A stretch of DNA of 64,000 nt, from NCBI GenBank assembly GCA_009773395.1, contig WRPI01000004.1, positions 248,001 to 312,000 of the forward strand, read 5' to 3'. The notes under the pieces were generated by a model. That model searched no databases and was not told the origin of the DNA. It was given only the letters and a program-made list of their open reading frames with translations. Shown in pieces: positions 34,014 through 41,973 of this stretch. The DNA comes from Hyphomonadaceae bacterium (GTDB taxonomy: Bacteria; Pseudomonadota; Alphaproteobacteria; Caulobacterales; Aquidulcibacteraceae). Every line of letters starts with the position of its first letter. Position 1 is the stretch's first letter. The position numbers and the translations under genes are program-made.

Positions 34014-34553
34014 CTAAATAGTAAGCTGTTCAAATTGGCGCAAACGCGCGCCTTCCTTGAATGCTTGGGATAGTAAAAACAAAATAATAACTGCGCCCCA
34101 AGCAACGAGATTTGGTGCAAGGCTTATATTTACGGTTCCAGTTTCAATTTGCCCGAAAATATTTAATATCAGAGCGGTAATGCCTTTGGTGATATAACGA
34201 AACCCTTCGAGCAAAGCGAGGATTATTGCAATTTCGCGCAGTTTATTGGCATTATCGGGAATAAACGGGTCACCTTTATTCAAATAAGTGAGAATTGAAA
34301 CTAGTCGCGAGCAAATCAAAATCAAACCAAAAAAATGCGCGCTCAACGACAAAACAGCTGGGGCAACAAGCCGCCATTCGACTTGCAGCTCAATGCCACC
34401 AATTCTACCGCCGAAAATTGAAAATACCGCCGCAACCAAACTAGCGAATAAAGTTGCCGCAAATAATATTTTGGCGATGAAATTCAAAGCATTTACGAAT
34501 TTTAGCGACCAATTGCTAAGTGGTATTTGTTGCATCATAATTCTCATTTTCAT
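34014..34553 (-). CDS. DUF2975 membrane protein
   Basis: This 179-residue inner-membrane protein has four hydrophobic segments (about residues 23-48, 65-85, 107-128 and 145-165) and the central motif LTYLNKGDPFIPDNANKLRE, which is diagnostic of DUF2975. It pairs with a YozG-like HTH gene downstream, a conserved membrane-protein/regulator module in many phyla; the signal sensed is unknown. Start choice is uncertain: ATGs at 34553, 34547, 34538 and 34535 are in frame without a strong ribosome site. Confidence 0.86.
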   Translation of the reverse strand: MKMRIMMQQIPLSNWSLKFVNALNFIAKILFAATLFASLVAAVFSIFGGRIGGIELQVEWRLVAPAVLSLSAHFFGLILICSRLVSILTYLNKGDPFIPDNANKLREIAIILALLEGFRYITKGITALILNIFGQIETGTVNISLAPNLVAWGAVIILFLLSQAFKEGARLRQFEQLTI

Positions 34554-34639
34554 ATTGGGCTTAACCCTATATCATAATATATCGATAGCCGATAAGAAGC
34601 CATTAAGTCGATAAGAAAATCCTTTAATTTGAGGCAAAA

Positions 34640-35254
34640 ATGTATCCAAACGTCAAATCCGTACTAATTGCTTCGCATAATTCTGGCAAAGTAAAAGAAA
34701 TACGCGATTTGTTGCAGCCTTTTGGGGTTGAAGTTTTTGATGCAAGCGGCATTGGCATTGAAGAACCCGAAGAAACTGAACCTAGTTTTACTGGCAATGC
34801 ACTGCTTAAAGCCCGCGCCGCCGCCAAAGCCAGCAATAAACTTTCATTGGGCGATGATTCGGGGCTTTGCGTGAATGCTCTTGGTGGTCAACCTGGCATT
34901 TATTCGGCGCGTTGGGCGGGACCTTCGCGTGATTTTGGCGTCGCGATGGCGCGGGTTGAGCAGGAATTATTAGCCATCAAAGCGAGCGATTATTCAGCAT
35001 ATTTTATTTGCGTTTTGGCATTGGTTTGGCCCGAAGATGCAAATGGCGAAATGAAAGAGCTTGTATTTGAAGGAAAAGTGCATGGGCATTTGCGCTTTCC
35101 GCCCAAAGGTAACAACGGCTTTGGCTATGACCCGATTTTTGTTGCAAATGGACAGAAAATTAGTTTTGGCGAAATGGACGAACTAAATAAAAACGGCATG
35201 AGCCACCGCACCAAAGCATTTGAAAAATTGATCGCCGAAGTGTTTGCAGATTAA
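34640..35254 (+). CDS. rdgB: RdgB/HAM1-type non-canonical purine NTP pyrophosphatase
   Basis: This 204-residue enzyme hydrolyses dITP, dXTP and ITP to monophosphates, keeping deaminated purines out of nucleic acids. Signature segments are LIASHNSGKVKEI, SFTGNALLKARAA, LGDDSGLCVNALGGQPGIYS (metal and base-binding) and GNNGFGYDPIF, then SHRTKAFEKL. AGGC lies 6 bases before the ATG. It is followed 5 bases later by hemW, a common alphaproteobacterial pairing. Confidence 0.96.
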   Translation: MYPNVKSVLIASHNSGKVKEIRDLLQPFGVEVFDASGIGIEEPEETEPSFTGNALLKARAAAKASNKLSLGDDSGLCVNALGGQPGIYSARWAGPSRDFGVAMARVEQELLAIKASDYSAYFICVLALVWPEDANGEMKELVFEGKVHGHLRFPPKGNNGFGYDPIFVANGQKISFGEMDELNKNGMSHRTKAFEKLIAEVFAD

Positions 35255-35259
35255 CGGAA

Positions 35260-36408
35260 ATGAGTGTTCAAAATAACCAAAGCCGAAAATTGGGGATTTA
35301 TATCCATTGGCCTTATTGCACGCATATTTGCCCATATTGCGATTTCAATATTTATCGCGCACGCGGCCAAGATAATGACAGCCTTTTGGCCGCAATTAAG
35401 ACCGAGCTTCAATTTTTTGCAGGCCAAACCAAGGATCGAAAGCTTGCCAGCCTATATTTTGGCGGCGGCACGCCATCGCTGATTGACGCCGCGCAAATTG
35501 GCGCAATTATCGAAACATGCAACGATTTATGGGGCTTTGAAGTCAATCCCGAAATCGTCTTGGAAGCCAATCCCAATGACGGCGAAATAGAAAAATTTGC
35601 GGATTTCAAAAGCGCTGGGATTGAAAGACTTAGTTTGGGAGCTCAGAGTTTTCTCGACCAAGGCCTTAAAGATTTAGGGCGCTTTCACACTAAAGAAAAA
35701 TCAATTTTGGCAACCGAGCAGGCCGTTAAAATCTTCGACAGGGTTTCAATAGATTTGATTTATGCAAGGCAAAATCAAAGCCAAAAAGATTGGGAATTGG
35801 AACTTCAGATTGCCCATCAATTGGCAGTAGATCATATTTCGCCTTATCAACTTACAATCGAACACAACACAAGTTTTGAGCGCAAAGCCCATCGCGGCAG
35901 CATTAAAATGCCCGATGATGAATTGTCACTGGCGTTTTGGCAGCAAACTCAAGATACATTAGCGGCATATGGCTTCGAGGCCTATGAAATCTCAAACCAT
36001 GCGCGCGGTGCGGCGGCAAAATCGCGCCATAATTTGCTTTATTGGCAATCACAAGATTGGCTTGGTATTGGGCCGGGTAGCCACGGTCGAATTGGCGAGC
36101 GTGAACAAAGGCGGGCGACCCAAAATCTCAAAAAGCCAAATGAATATATTGCTTCAGTCCAAAATTCAGGCAGTGCTTTGGAAATTGACGAAGTGCTAAG
36201 TTCCGACGACGCAATTCGCGAACATTGGCTAATGGGGCTAAGGCTTTTGGAAGGAGTTACTCACAATGGCGATTTAAGCGGAATCAATCATGGCAAATTG
36301 AATGAATTTACTGGGCTCGGCCTGGTTTCCTTAAGCGAAGAAAATTTAGCGCTAACCGCGCAAGGTCGGCCACTAAGCAATGCAATAATTGGGGGACTAT
36401 TGGACTAA
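35260..36408 (+). CDS. hemW: Radical SAM heme chaperone HemW
   Basis: This is a 382-residue radical SAM protein with the HemN/HemW-type cluster motif CTHICPYCDF (CxxxCxxC). The motif is preceded by YIHWPY and followed by YFGGGTPSL (SAM binding), NPNDGEIEKF and RLSLGAQSF. It lacks the N-terminal extension of true HemN and is therefore HemW, which inserts heme into respiratory enzymes; older annotations call it coproporphyrinogen oxidase-like. The C-terminal HemN_C segment includes RHNLLYWQSQDWLGIGPGSHG. It is co-transcribed with rdgB and abuts the convergent PBP-activator gene with no gap. Confidence 0.94.
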   Translation: MSVQNNQSRKLGIYIHWPYCTHICPYCDFNIYRARGQDNDSLLAAIKTELQFFAGQTKDRKLASLYFGGGTPSLIDAAQIGAIIETCNDLWGFEVNPEIVLEANPNDGEIEKFADFKSAGIERLSLGAQSFLDQGLKDLGRFHTKEKSILATEQAVKIFDRVSIDLIYARQNQSQKDWELELQIAHQLAVDHISPYQLTIEHNTSFERKAHRGSIKMPDDELSLAFWQQTQDTLAAYGFEAYEISNHARGAAAKSRHNLLYWQSQDWLGIGPGSHGRIGEREQRRATQNLKKPNEYIASVQNSGSALEIDEVLSSDDAIREHWLMGLRLLEGVTHNGDLSGINHGKLNEFTGLGLVSLSEENLALTAQGRPLSNAIIGGLLD

Positions 36409-37659
36409 TTATCTTGCCGCTTCAATAATCCTCGCGCCATTTGGCGCTATTTCCACCACTGCCAAATCACGAGCAATGATGCCGTTCTCGAAATGGTAAT
36501 GCCCGTCAACCCCTTGAAACCCAGCGGGATTTTCAATTGTTGTAGGGTTGATTGTCGATTTATCGCCTTGCACGCCCATTCGTGCCAGCATTGTCATTAC
36601 ATCGTAACCCATGCCAGCGAGCCGTGTCGCGCGGCGTTGCGATTGATTGCGTAATTTGGTTTCAAAATTTGCGCGGGTCGCAATATCGGTTCGCACGAAC
36701 CAACTGCCTAAAGCACGCGAATCTGAAATTGTGGTTGGCTCATTCCATTGGCTAGTTCCCAAATATCGGACGCGCGAAGTTGACGCGCCGTTTAGTGTCA
36801 ATGTCTGAATAAGGCTCCGCAATACGCCGCTCCGTTCGGGAACAAAAATTGCGGTTTGTCCACGTGCGCCACCGCGAGAAAGCACTGCAGCGCGGCGCGC
36901 AGCATCGGTTGCACCCGTCAAAACATTATTTGCAACTTCATAGCGTTCGGTGCCCAATATTGTGATATTGGCACTCACCGCAGAAGCAGTAGCGGCCGCA
37001 ACAATGCGATCGCCATAGCGGCCAATTGGTGCCAAAATTACCATGCGCCTTATACCATGGCTGCCCGCATAATCGACAATGCGCCGTGCGTCGCCTTCTG
37101 GCAGAAAGCTAAAAACATAAACCCCGCGCCCAGCTTCGGTGCTGTCGGTTGAAAACGAAAACAGCAAAGCATTATTGGCTCTTGTATAGGGCGCAACCGC
37201 AGTTACACCACTGGCAAATAACGGCCCCAAAACAACATCAGCACCTTTTGCCAGTGCCGATTTTACTGCATTTGTTGCTTCTTCAGGTGTTGCGCCCGAA
37301 TCCTCAGTAAAGAAAACAGTTTTCCCATCACCCGATTCTGAAAGCGCCAAACGCGCTGCGGCTTCGAGTGTTTCGGCTTCTTCTTTAATGGTCGGATTGT
37401 TGGAATTGAGGGGTGCTAATAACGCAATGCGAATAAGTTTTTGACCCTGCATATTGGCGGGTGTAAATGGATTAGTGACAGTAACGCGGTAAGGGTTTTG
37501 TTCGCGATATTGCGTGCGACTATTTGTGTTTGATGCGGTTTGGCTCGGTGCAGTTGAACATGATGTTGCAAGCGCAAAAAGCAAAACTATTGCTATCTTT
37601 CGCATCCACGATGCGATTGATTGATTGCCAAGCTCAATAATCGTTCTAATAATTCCCAT
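36409..37659 (-). CDS. Penicillin-binding protein activator-like lipoprotein (LpoA C-domain type)
   Basis: This 416-residue protein has a lipoprotein signal and lipobox LATSC (MRKIAIVLLFALATSC when started at 37605). It also has a periplasmic-binding-protein fold: IRIALLAPLNSNNPTIKEEA, ALAKGADVVLGPLFASGVTA, LLFSFSTDST, RRMVILAPIGRYGDRI and RYLGTSQWNEPT. It resembles the C-terminal domain of LpoA and the PBP-activator proteins next to rsmI in alphaproteobacteria. The coordinates use ATG at 37659; ATG at 37605 gives a more normal signal peptide and is quite possible. It is divergent from rsmI. Confidence 0.86.
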   Translation of the reverse strand: MGIIRTIIELGNQSIASWMRKIAIVLLFALATSCSTAPSQTASNTNSRTQYREQNPYRVTVTNPFTPANMQGQKLIRIALLAPLNSNNPTIKEEAETLEAAARLALSESGDGKTVFFTEDSGATPEEATNAVKSALAKGADVVLGPLFASGVTAVAPYTRANNALLFSFSTDSTEAGRGVYVFSFLPEGDARRIVDYAGSHGIRRMVILAPIGRYGDRIVAAATASAVSANITILGTERYEVANNVLTGATDAARRAAVLSRGGARGQTAIFVPERSGVLRSLIQTLTLNGASTSRVRYLGTSQWNEPTTISDSRALGSWFVRTDIATRANFETKLRNQSQRRATRLAGMGYDVMTMLARMGVQGDKSTINPTTIENPAGFQGVDGHYHFENGIIARDLAVVEIAPNGARIIEAAR

Positions 37660-37681
37660 CTTTTTCTCTTTTCAGGCCGCA

Positions 37682-38602
37682 ATGCACCCCAACCCTAAAC
37701 CTCGTTCCAAAAATGCGCAATCTTTGAATGCGCGATTCAGTGAAAAACCAATCAAGGCAAAATTGGCATGCGGACTTTATTTGGTTTCGACACCAATTGG
37801 CAATTTGAGTGATTTTTCGGCGCGCGCGATTGAAGTTCTAAATCATGCTGATTTAATTTTGGCCGAAGATACTAGAAACACAAAAAAACTTATGAATGCC
37901 TATGGCATCCATGGAGCAGTTGAACGCGCTGACGAAGAGGCCACGGCAAGCGCTATTCACAAAGCACTTTTGTTGCTCGAAAAAGGTGGCGCAGTTGCCT
38001 TTGCATCGGACGCTGGCACTCCTTCAATTTGCGATCCAGGGCAAAGATTGGCCCAAGCAATAATTGAAAAAGGGTGTGAAGTTTTCCCAATTCCCGGTGC
38101 ATCAAGTGTATTGGCGGCACTCGTTTCGTCGGGGCTTGATGCACGGCAATTTGCATTTTTGGGCTTTATTCCCAATAAATCCAACGCCCGCAAAGCATTT
38201 ATTGAAAATGCACTTGGCATGCCGATGACGACGATCATGTTCGAAACTGGCCCAAGACTACTCGCGAGCCTCGAAGTTTTGGCGCAAATTGCACCGCAAA
38301 GGCAAATTGCAATTACCCGCGAATTGACCAAATTATTTGAAGAAAAAAGGCGCGGCACTGCTGGCGACATCCTCGTCCATTACCAAACCAATGGCACACC
38401 AAAAGGTGAAATTGTTATTGTTGTGGAAGGCGCGGAAGTCGCTGCAGCGATTTTTGATGGCGAAGCTCTTGAAGCAAAAATCATAGAAGGGCTTGCGAAA
38501 GAAGGCATAAAGGACGTGTCCGCGCGCTTAGCTAAAGAAACTGGCCTAAAAAAGCGTGACATTTACCAATTGGCGCTTTCACTTTCCAAAAAGGCCGATT
38601 GA
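37682..38602 (+). CDS. rsmI: 16S rRNA (cytidine1402-2'-O)-methyltransferase
   Basis: This 306-residue tetrapyrrole-methylase-fold enzyme methylates the 2'-OH of C1402 in the 30S decoding centre. It shows GLYLVSTPIGNLSDFSARAI, LAEDTRNTKKLM, AFASDAGTPSICDPG, PGASSVLAALVSSGLDA and FLGFIPNK. ATG at 37682 is chosen; the open frame extends upstream into the divergent promoter region. The first 25 residues are an extra polar tail. The stop overlaps the yraN start by TGATG. Confidence 0.95.
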   Translation: MHPNPKPRSKNAQSLNARFSEKPIKAKLACGLYLVSTPIGNLSDFSARAIEVLNHADLILAEDTRNTKKLMNAYGIHGAVERADEEATASAIHKALLLLEKGGAVAFASDAGTPSICDPGQRLAQAIIEKGCEVFPIPGASSVLAALVSSGLDARQFAFLGFIPNKSNARKAFIENALGMPMTTIMFETGPRLLASLEVLAQIAPQRQIAITRELTKLFEEKRRGTAGDILVHYQTNGTPKGEIVIVVEGAEVAAAIFDGEALEAKIIEGLAKEGIKDVSARLAKETGLKKRDIYQLALSLSKKAD

Positions 38603-38982
38603 TGCGCAGCCCGAGACCCCGTAAATCCCGACAGAGCGCCGAAAAATATGGGCGTTTTGGGGAATTCGCCGCTGCAATATTGCTCACATTATCAGGCTAT
38701 CAAGTTTTAGAATGGCGAAAAAAAACTTTTATGGGTGAATTGGACTTGGTGGCAAGGCGCGGTAATTTTTTGGTGTTTGTCGAAGTGAAAGTCCGCAAAA
38801 CGCTTGATGAAGCCCAATTTGCAATTTCGGTTTCGCAACAAAAACGCATAATAAAAGCCGCCAGCCTTTACTGTCATAAGCGCCACTGGACCCAAAATTT
38901 TACTTGGCGTTATGATGTCGTAGCCATAGCGCCTTGGCGTTTCCCGCGCCATATTATTGATGCTTTCAGGCCAATAAACTAA
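38602..38982 (+). CDS. yraN: YraN/UPF0102-family nuclease-like protein
   Basis: This 126-residue protein has a Holliday-junction-resolvase-like fold. It shows KYGRFGEFAAAILLTLSGYQ, GELDLVARRGNFLVFVEVKV (the D...ExK nuclease core) and FAISVSQQKRIIKAASLY. ATG at 38602 shares its A with the rsmI stop (TGATG), fixing the start. rsmI-yraN is a conserved pair; gshB, usually next in this order, is instead at 12899. The stop overlaps that of the convergent recR by 4 bases. Confidence 0.93.
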   Translation: MRSPRPRKSRQSAEKYGRFGEFAAAILLTLSGYQVLEWRKKTFMGELDLVARRGNFLVFVEVKVRKTLDEAQFAISVSQQKRIIKAASLYCHKRHWTQNFTWRYDVVAIAPWRFPRHIIDAFRPIN

Positions 38983-39593
38983 ACCGCTAAACGGGACATC
39001 AAAGCCGCTATCAAAGTGCTTTCATCAATATGGTCAAGTTCGCCACCGATTGGCAAACCGTGTGAAAGCCTGGTCAATTTGACATTAAAGGGCTCCAGAA
39101 CTTGCGCCAAATAATGCGCGGTTGATTGCCCATCGACAGTGGCAGCTAACGCCAGAATAATTTCATTTACTTCGCCGCTTTCGGCACGATGCAATAAATC
39201 AGAAATTTTCAAATCACTGGGTCCAATGTCATCGAGCGCGTTAAGGAGGCCACCCAATACATGATAGGTTCCGCGAAAACCCTGGGTTCGTTCAAATGCC
39301 CATAAGTCACTAACATCTGCGACAACGCAAATAACACTTTTGTCGCGAACATCACTTAAGCAAATCGCGCAAGGATCCATGGTGTCGAGATTGCCACATA
39401 TTTTGCAGGGTTTGATTTGGTCGGCGGCCACCAACATGGCTTCGGCCAGTGGCCGCATTAAATTGTCTTTACGCTTCAATAATGCCAAAACCGCCCGCCG
39501 CGCCGATTTAGGCCCAAGGCCTTGAACCTTAGCTAATAATTCAATCAACCGACCTAATTCGGGGCCAAATGTCGCGCGGGATTTATTTAACAT
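38979..39593 (-). CDS. recR: Recombination mediator RecR
   Basis: This 204-residue protein acts with RecF/RecO in loading RecA at gaps. It has the helix-hairpin-helix region LLAKVQGLGPKSARRAVLAL, a zinc finger CKICGNLDTMDPCAIC (four Cys intact), a Toprim domain with VVADVSDLWAFERTQGF and YHVLGGLLNALDDIGP, then RLSHGLPIGGELDHIDESTL. It forms the classic dnaX-ybaB-recR order. AGAT-rich sequence rather than a strong SD precedes the ATG. Confidence 0.96.
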   Translation of the reverse strand: MLNKSRATFGPELGRLIELLAKVQGLGPKSARRAVLALLKRKDNLMRPLAEAMLVAADQIKPCKICGNLDTMDPCAICLSDVRDKSVICVVADVSDLWAFERTQGFRGTYHVLGGLLNALDDIGPSDLKISDLLHRAESGEVNEIILALAATVDGQSTAHYLAQVLEPFNVKLTRLSHGLPIGGELDHIDESTLIAALMSRLAV

Positions 39594-39602
39594 AATCTCA
39601 AT

Positions 39603-39926
39603 CTAAAACGGCATTTTGAAACCGGGCGGCAGATTTAGGCCGCCCATCAGACCTTTTTCCATGCCTTTTCGTGCTTCCTCTAATTTCTTTTGCGCATCAT
39701 CAAAAGCGGCTTTGATTAAATCTTCGAGGATTTCCACTTCTTCCGCAACCATCAATGATGGGTCTATTTTCATTGACACTAAATTATTTTCGCCGCGTAA
39801 TATCAGCGAAACTAAGCCGCCGCCGGATTTACCTTCCGCTTCCAATTTTTCCATTTCTTTTTGCGCATTTGCAACTTTCGCCTGCATTTGCTGCATGGTT
39901 TTCATAAGTCCACCCATTTCACGCAT
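39603..39926 (-). CDS. ybaB: YbaB/EbfC-family nucleoid-associated protein
   Basis: This 107-residue DNA-binding protein forms a tweezer-like dimer. MGGLMKTMQQMQAKVANAQK, EMEKLEAEGKSGGGLVSLIL and NNLVSMKIDPSLM are typical, with a Gly/Met-rich tail (GGLNLPPGFKMPF). It lies between dnaX (26 bases upstream) and recR (9 bases downstream), the conserved order. It probably organises the nucleoid or affects expression. Confidence 0.95.
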   Translation of the reverse strand: MREMGGLMKTMQQMQAKVANAQKEMEKLEAEGKSGGGLVSLILRGENNLVSMKIDPSLMVAEEVEILEDLIKAAFDDAQKKLEEARKGMEKGLMGGLNLPPGFKMPF

Positions 39927-39952
39927 ATCAAAATTTTCCTTTCATTTCAGTT

Positions 39953-41752
39953 TCAAGCGCCATTTTGGTTGGCAGCTTGATTACGGGTTTCAATCTCAAT
40001 TTGTGGCGCATCTGCATTATCATCGTTTGAGGCATTTATTGCAGTTATTTTGACGCCCGGAAATAGGCCAAAAAGCGTCTTTATTTGCGGCAGCTCTTTA
40101 ATTTGCTCAATTTCAAGGGCTTTGTTTTTACCCTGAGTTTCGTGCACAGTCGCGCCGCCGCCTTGCTCCAAATACACCTTCCATTCTTGCGATGTAAGTT
40201 TCGCTAAAGCCGCGACCAAGCGTGGTTGCAAATTCTTGGGGGCGGTCTCGGTTGGTTCAAGCCTAACAATATTGCCATTTATGCCAATAGGTTTGGCGTA
40301 GCGTTCAAGATCCGCGACCAATGCTTTTTCGCCGATTTCGTGCTCCAGTGCATGTAACATTTCGTGGAAATTGCTGAAACTGGGCGTGGTTTGTTGGTTA
40401 GTTATTAGGTTTTTTTTTTGACTGCTGGGCGCGCTTATTTCTTGGTCAGAAACATTGGGTTTTTGCGCGATTGTCTCAATTTGTGCGCCGCCAATTATGC
40501 GCACTAAATCCTCGGGGCTAGGGACTTGCCCGGCCCCACAAAGCCGCAAAATGCACATATCAATGGCCGGCAGAGGTTCGGGCGCGCGGCGAGTTTCCTC
40601 AAGGCCAGTCAGCAGCATTTGCCAAATGCGACTAACACCAAGATTGGTGGTTTGCCCCGCCAAATCCGCCAACCGTTCATAGCCATCGCCGCTTTCAATG
40701 TCTTTATAGGCTTCGCCAAGGTTCAAAACTTTACCAATTTCATGAGCAATTTCCATAAGGCCTTGGACAATATAAGTTGGATCCGCACCATACTGATATT
40801 GGTCATGCACTTCGAGAATCGCGGATTTTGTATCACCTGACAAAATATGGCCAAATAGGTCAAAAATTCGATTTCTATCCGAAAGGCCCAGCATATCCCG
40901 TATTTTTTCGGCGCTAATTGCGTCCGATGCGCCGTCCGATTGTTGCACCAATGCTTGATCCAATAATGACAATGCATCACGGACAGATCCTTCGGCGGCA
41001 CGCGCAATTTGTGCTAACCCTTGGCTTTCGACTTTTACATTTTCAGCCAAACAAATTTTTTCAAGATGTTCCGCCAATTGCTTGCGCTCAATCCGTTTCA
41101 AATCAAACCTTTGGCAGCGCGATAAAATTGTAACTGGCACTTTGCGGTTTTCGGTGGTCGCAAAAATGAACTTTGTATGCGGCGGTGGTTCTTCCAAGGT
41201 TTTCAACAGCGCATTGAACGCATTAATCGAAAGCATGTGAACTTCGTCAATAATATAGACTTTATATCGCGCCGATATCGGGCCATAGCGTGAATTATCG
41301 AGCAAATCGCGCATTTTCTCAACGCCAGTATTTGATGCGGCGTCAAGTTCCATAACATCAGGATGCCGACCATTGATTATCGCATCGCAATGTATGCCAT
41401 AAGTCGATAATTCCATTGTCGGCGCGTCTGCTCCCGGGCTTGAGAAATTAAGTGCGCGGGCAATAAGCCGTGCTGTGGTGGTTTTGCCAACTCCGCGGAC
41501 CCCAGTTAACATGAAGGCGTGGGCAATGCGGTTTTGCGCAAATGCATTGGTAAGGGTTGTTACCATTGCATCTTGGCCAATTAAGTCTTCAAAGCGCATT
41601 GGGCGGTATTTGCGCGCCAAAACTAAATATGCGTTTTTGGTGTTTTGGCTTATATTGGTTTCAGCTTTCGGTTCGCCAAACATGTCGAAACTCGCTTCGT
41701 CATGGCCATTTTCCATGTCGGTGGCTTCGTCAATGTCATCAGTTGCGCCCAT
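39953..41752 (-). CDS. dnaX: DNA polymerase III subunits gamma/tau
   Basis: This 599-residue clamp-loader ATPase has Walker A GVRGVGKTTTARLIA, Walker B YKVYIIDEVHML, sensor I LEEPPPHTKFIFATTE and SRCQRFDLKRI. The usual four-Cys zinc site between Walker A and DAASNTGV is reduced to one Cys (GIHCDAI). ATG at 41752 is chosen; a TTG at 41848 would add 32 residues with no family similarity. A run of ten A (40410-40419 on the minus strand) lies at codons 445-448. Slippage by one base either way ends translation within 1-4 codons after the lysines, giving a gamma-like form of about 450 residues. Confidence 0.94.
   Translation of the reverse strand: MGATDDIDEATDMENGHDEASFDMFGEPKAETNISQNTKNAYLVLARKYRPMRFEDLIGQDAMVTTLTNAFAQNRIAHAFMLTGVRGVGKTTTARLIARALNFSSPGADAPTMELSTYGIHCDAIINGRHPDVMELDAASNTGVEKMRDLLDNSRYGPISARYKVYIIDEVHMLSINAFNALLKTLEEPPPHTKFIFATTENRKVPVTILSRCQRFDLKRIERKQLAEHLEKICLAENVKVESQGLAQIARAAEGSVRDALSLLDQALVQQSDGASDAISAEKIRDMLGLSDRNRIFDLFGHILSGDTKSAILEVHDQYQYGADPTYIVQGLMEIAHEIGKVLNLGEAYKDIESGDGYERLADLAGQTTNLGVSRIWQMLLTGLEETRRAPEPLPAIDMCILRLCGAGQVPSPEDLVRIIGGAQIETIAQKPNVSDQEISAPSSQKKNLITNQQTTPSFSNFHEMLHALEHEIGEKALVADLERYAKPIGINGNIVRLEPTETAPKNLQPRLVAALAKLTSQEWKVYLEQGGGATVHETQGKNKALEIEQIKELPQIKTLFGLFPGVKITAINASNDDNADAPQIEIETRNQAANQNGA
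40410..40419 (-). promoter_or_regulatory. A10 slippery tract in dnaX, candidate gamma/tau switch
   Basis: Ten consecutive A residues (T on the plus strand) span codons CAA AAA AAA AAC. With one extra A the frame reads AAA CCT AAT AAC TAA; with one fewer it reads ACC TAA. Both alternatives stop at once. The site is about residue 445 of 599, near the end of domain III, where gamma ends in E. coli (431) and Thermus (about 454; A9 transcriptional slippage). The tract is seen; use as a switch is inferred. Confidence 0.6.
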
Positions 41753-41973
41753 TGTTTCGCCTGTATTGTTGGGTAGGGTGGAGACCGACAAGCGACCCAC
41801 AATAAACTCGTTACGGCTGCTTTCTTCCGAATCTGACCGGATTGGCAAGGATTATGTCCACCGCCGATCTCCAATTGCCATATTGCAACAAAGCACCAAG
41901 GTTTCAAGGCTGTGATATGATAAAAATGCCTATCCCTCTTTTGCACCTGCATTTATAGCGTTAAAGGTGCTTA

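Noticed and set aside
34004-34120. N-terminal extension of the YozG-like regulator
   Set aside because: It overlaps the DUF2975 gene in another frame and lacks similarity; the TTG start with AGGA explains the family start.
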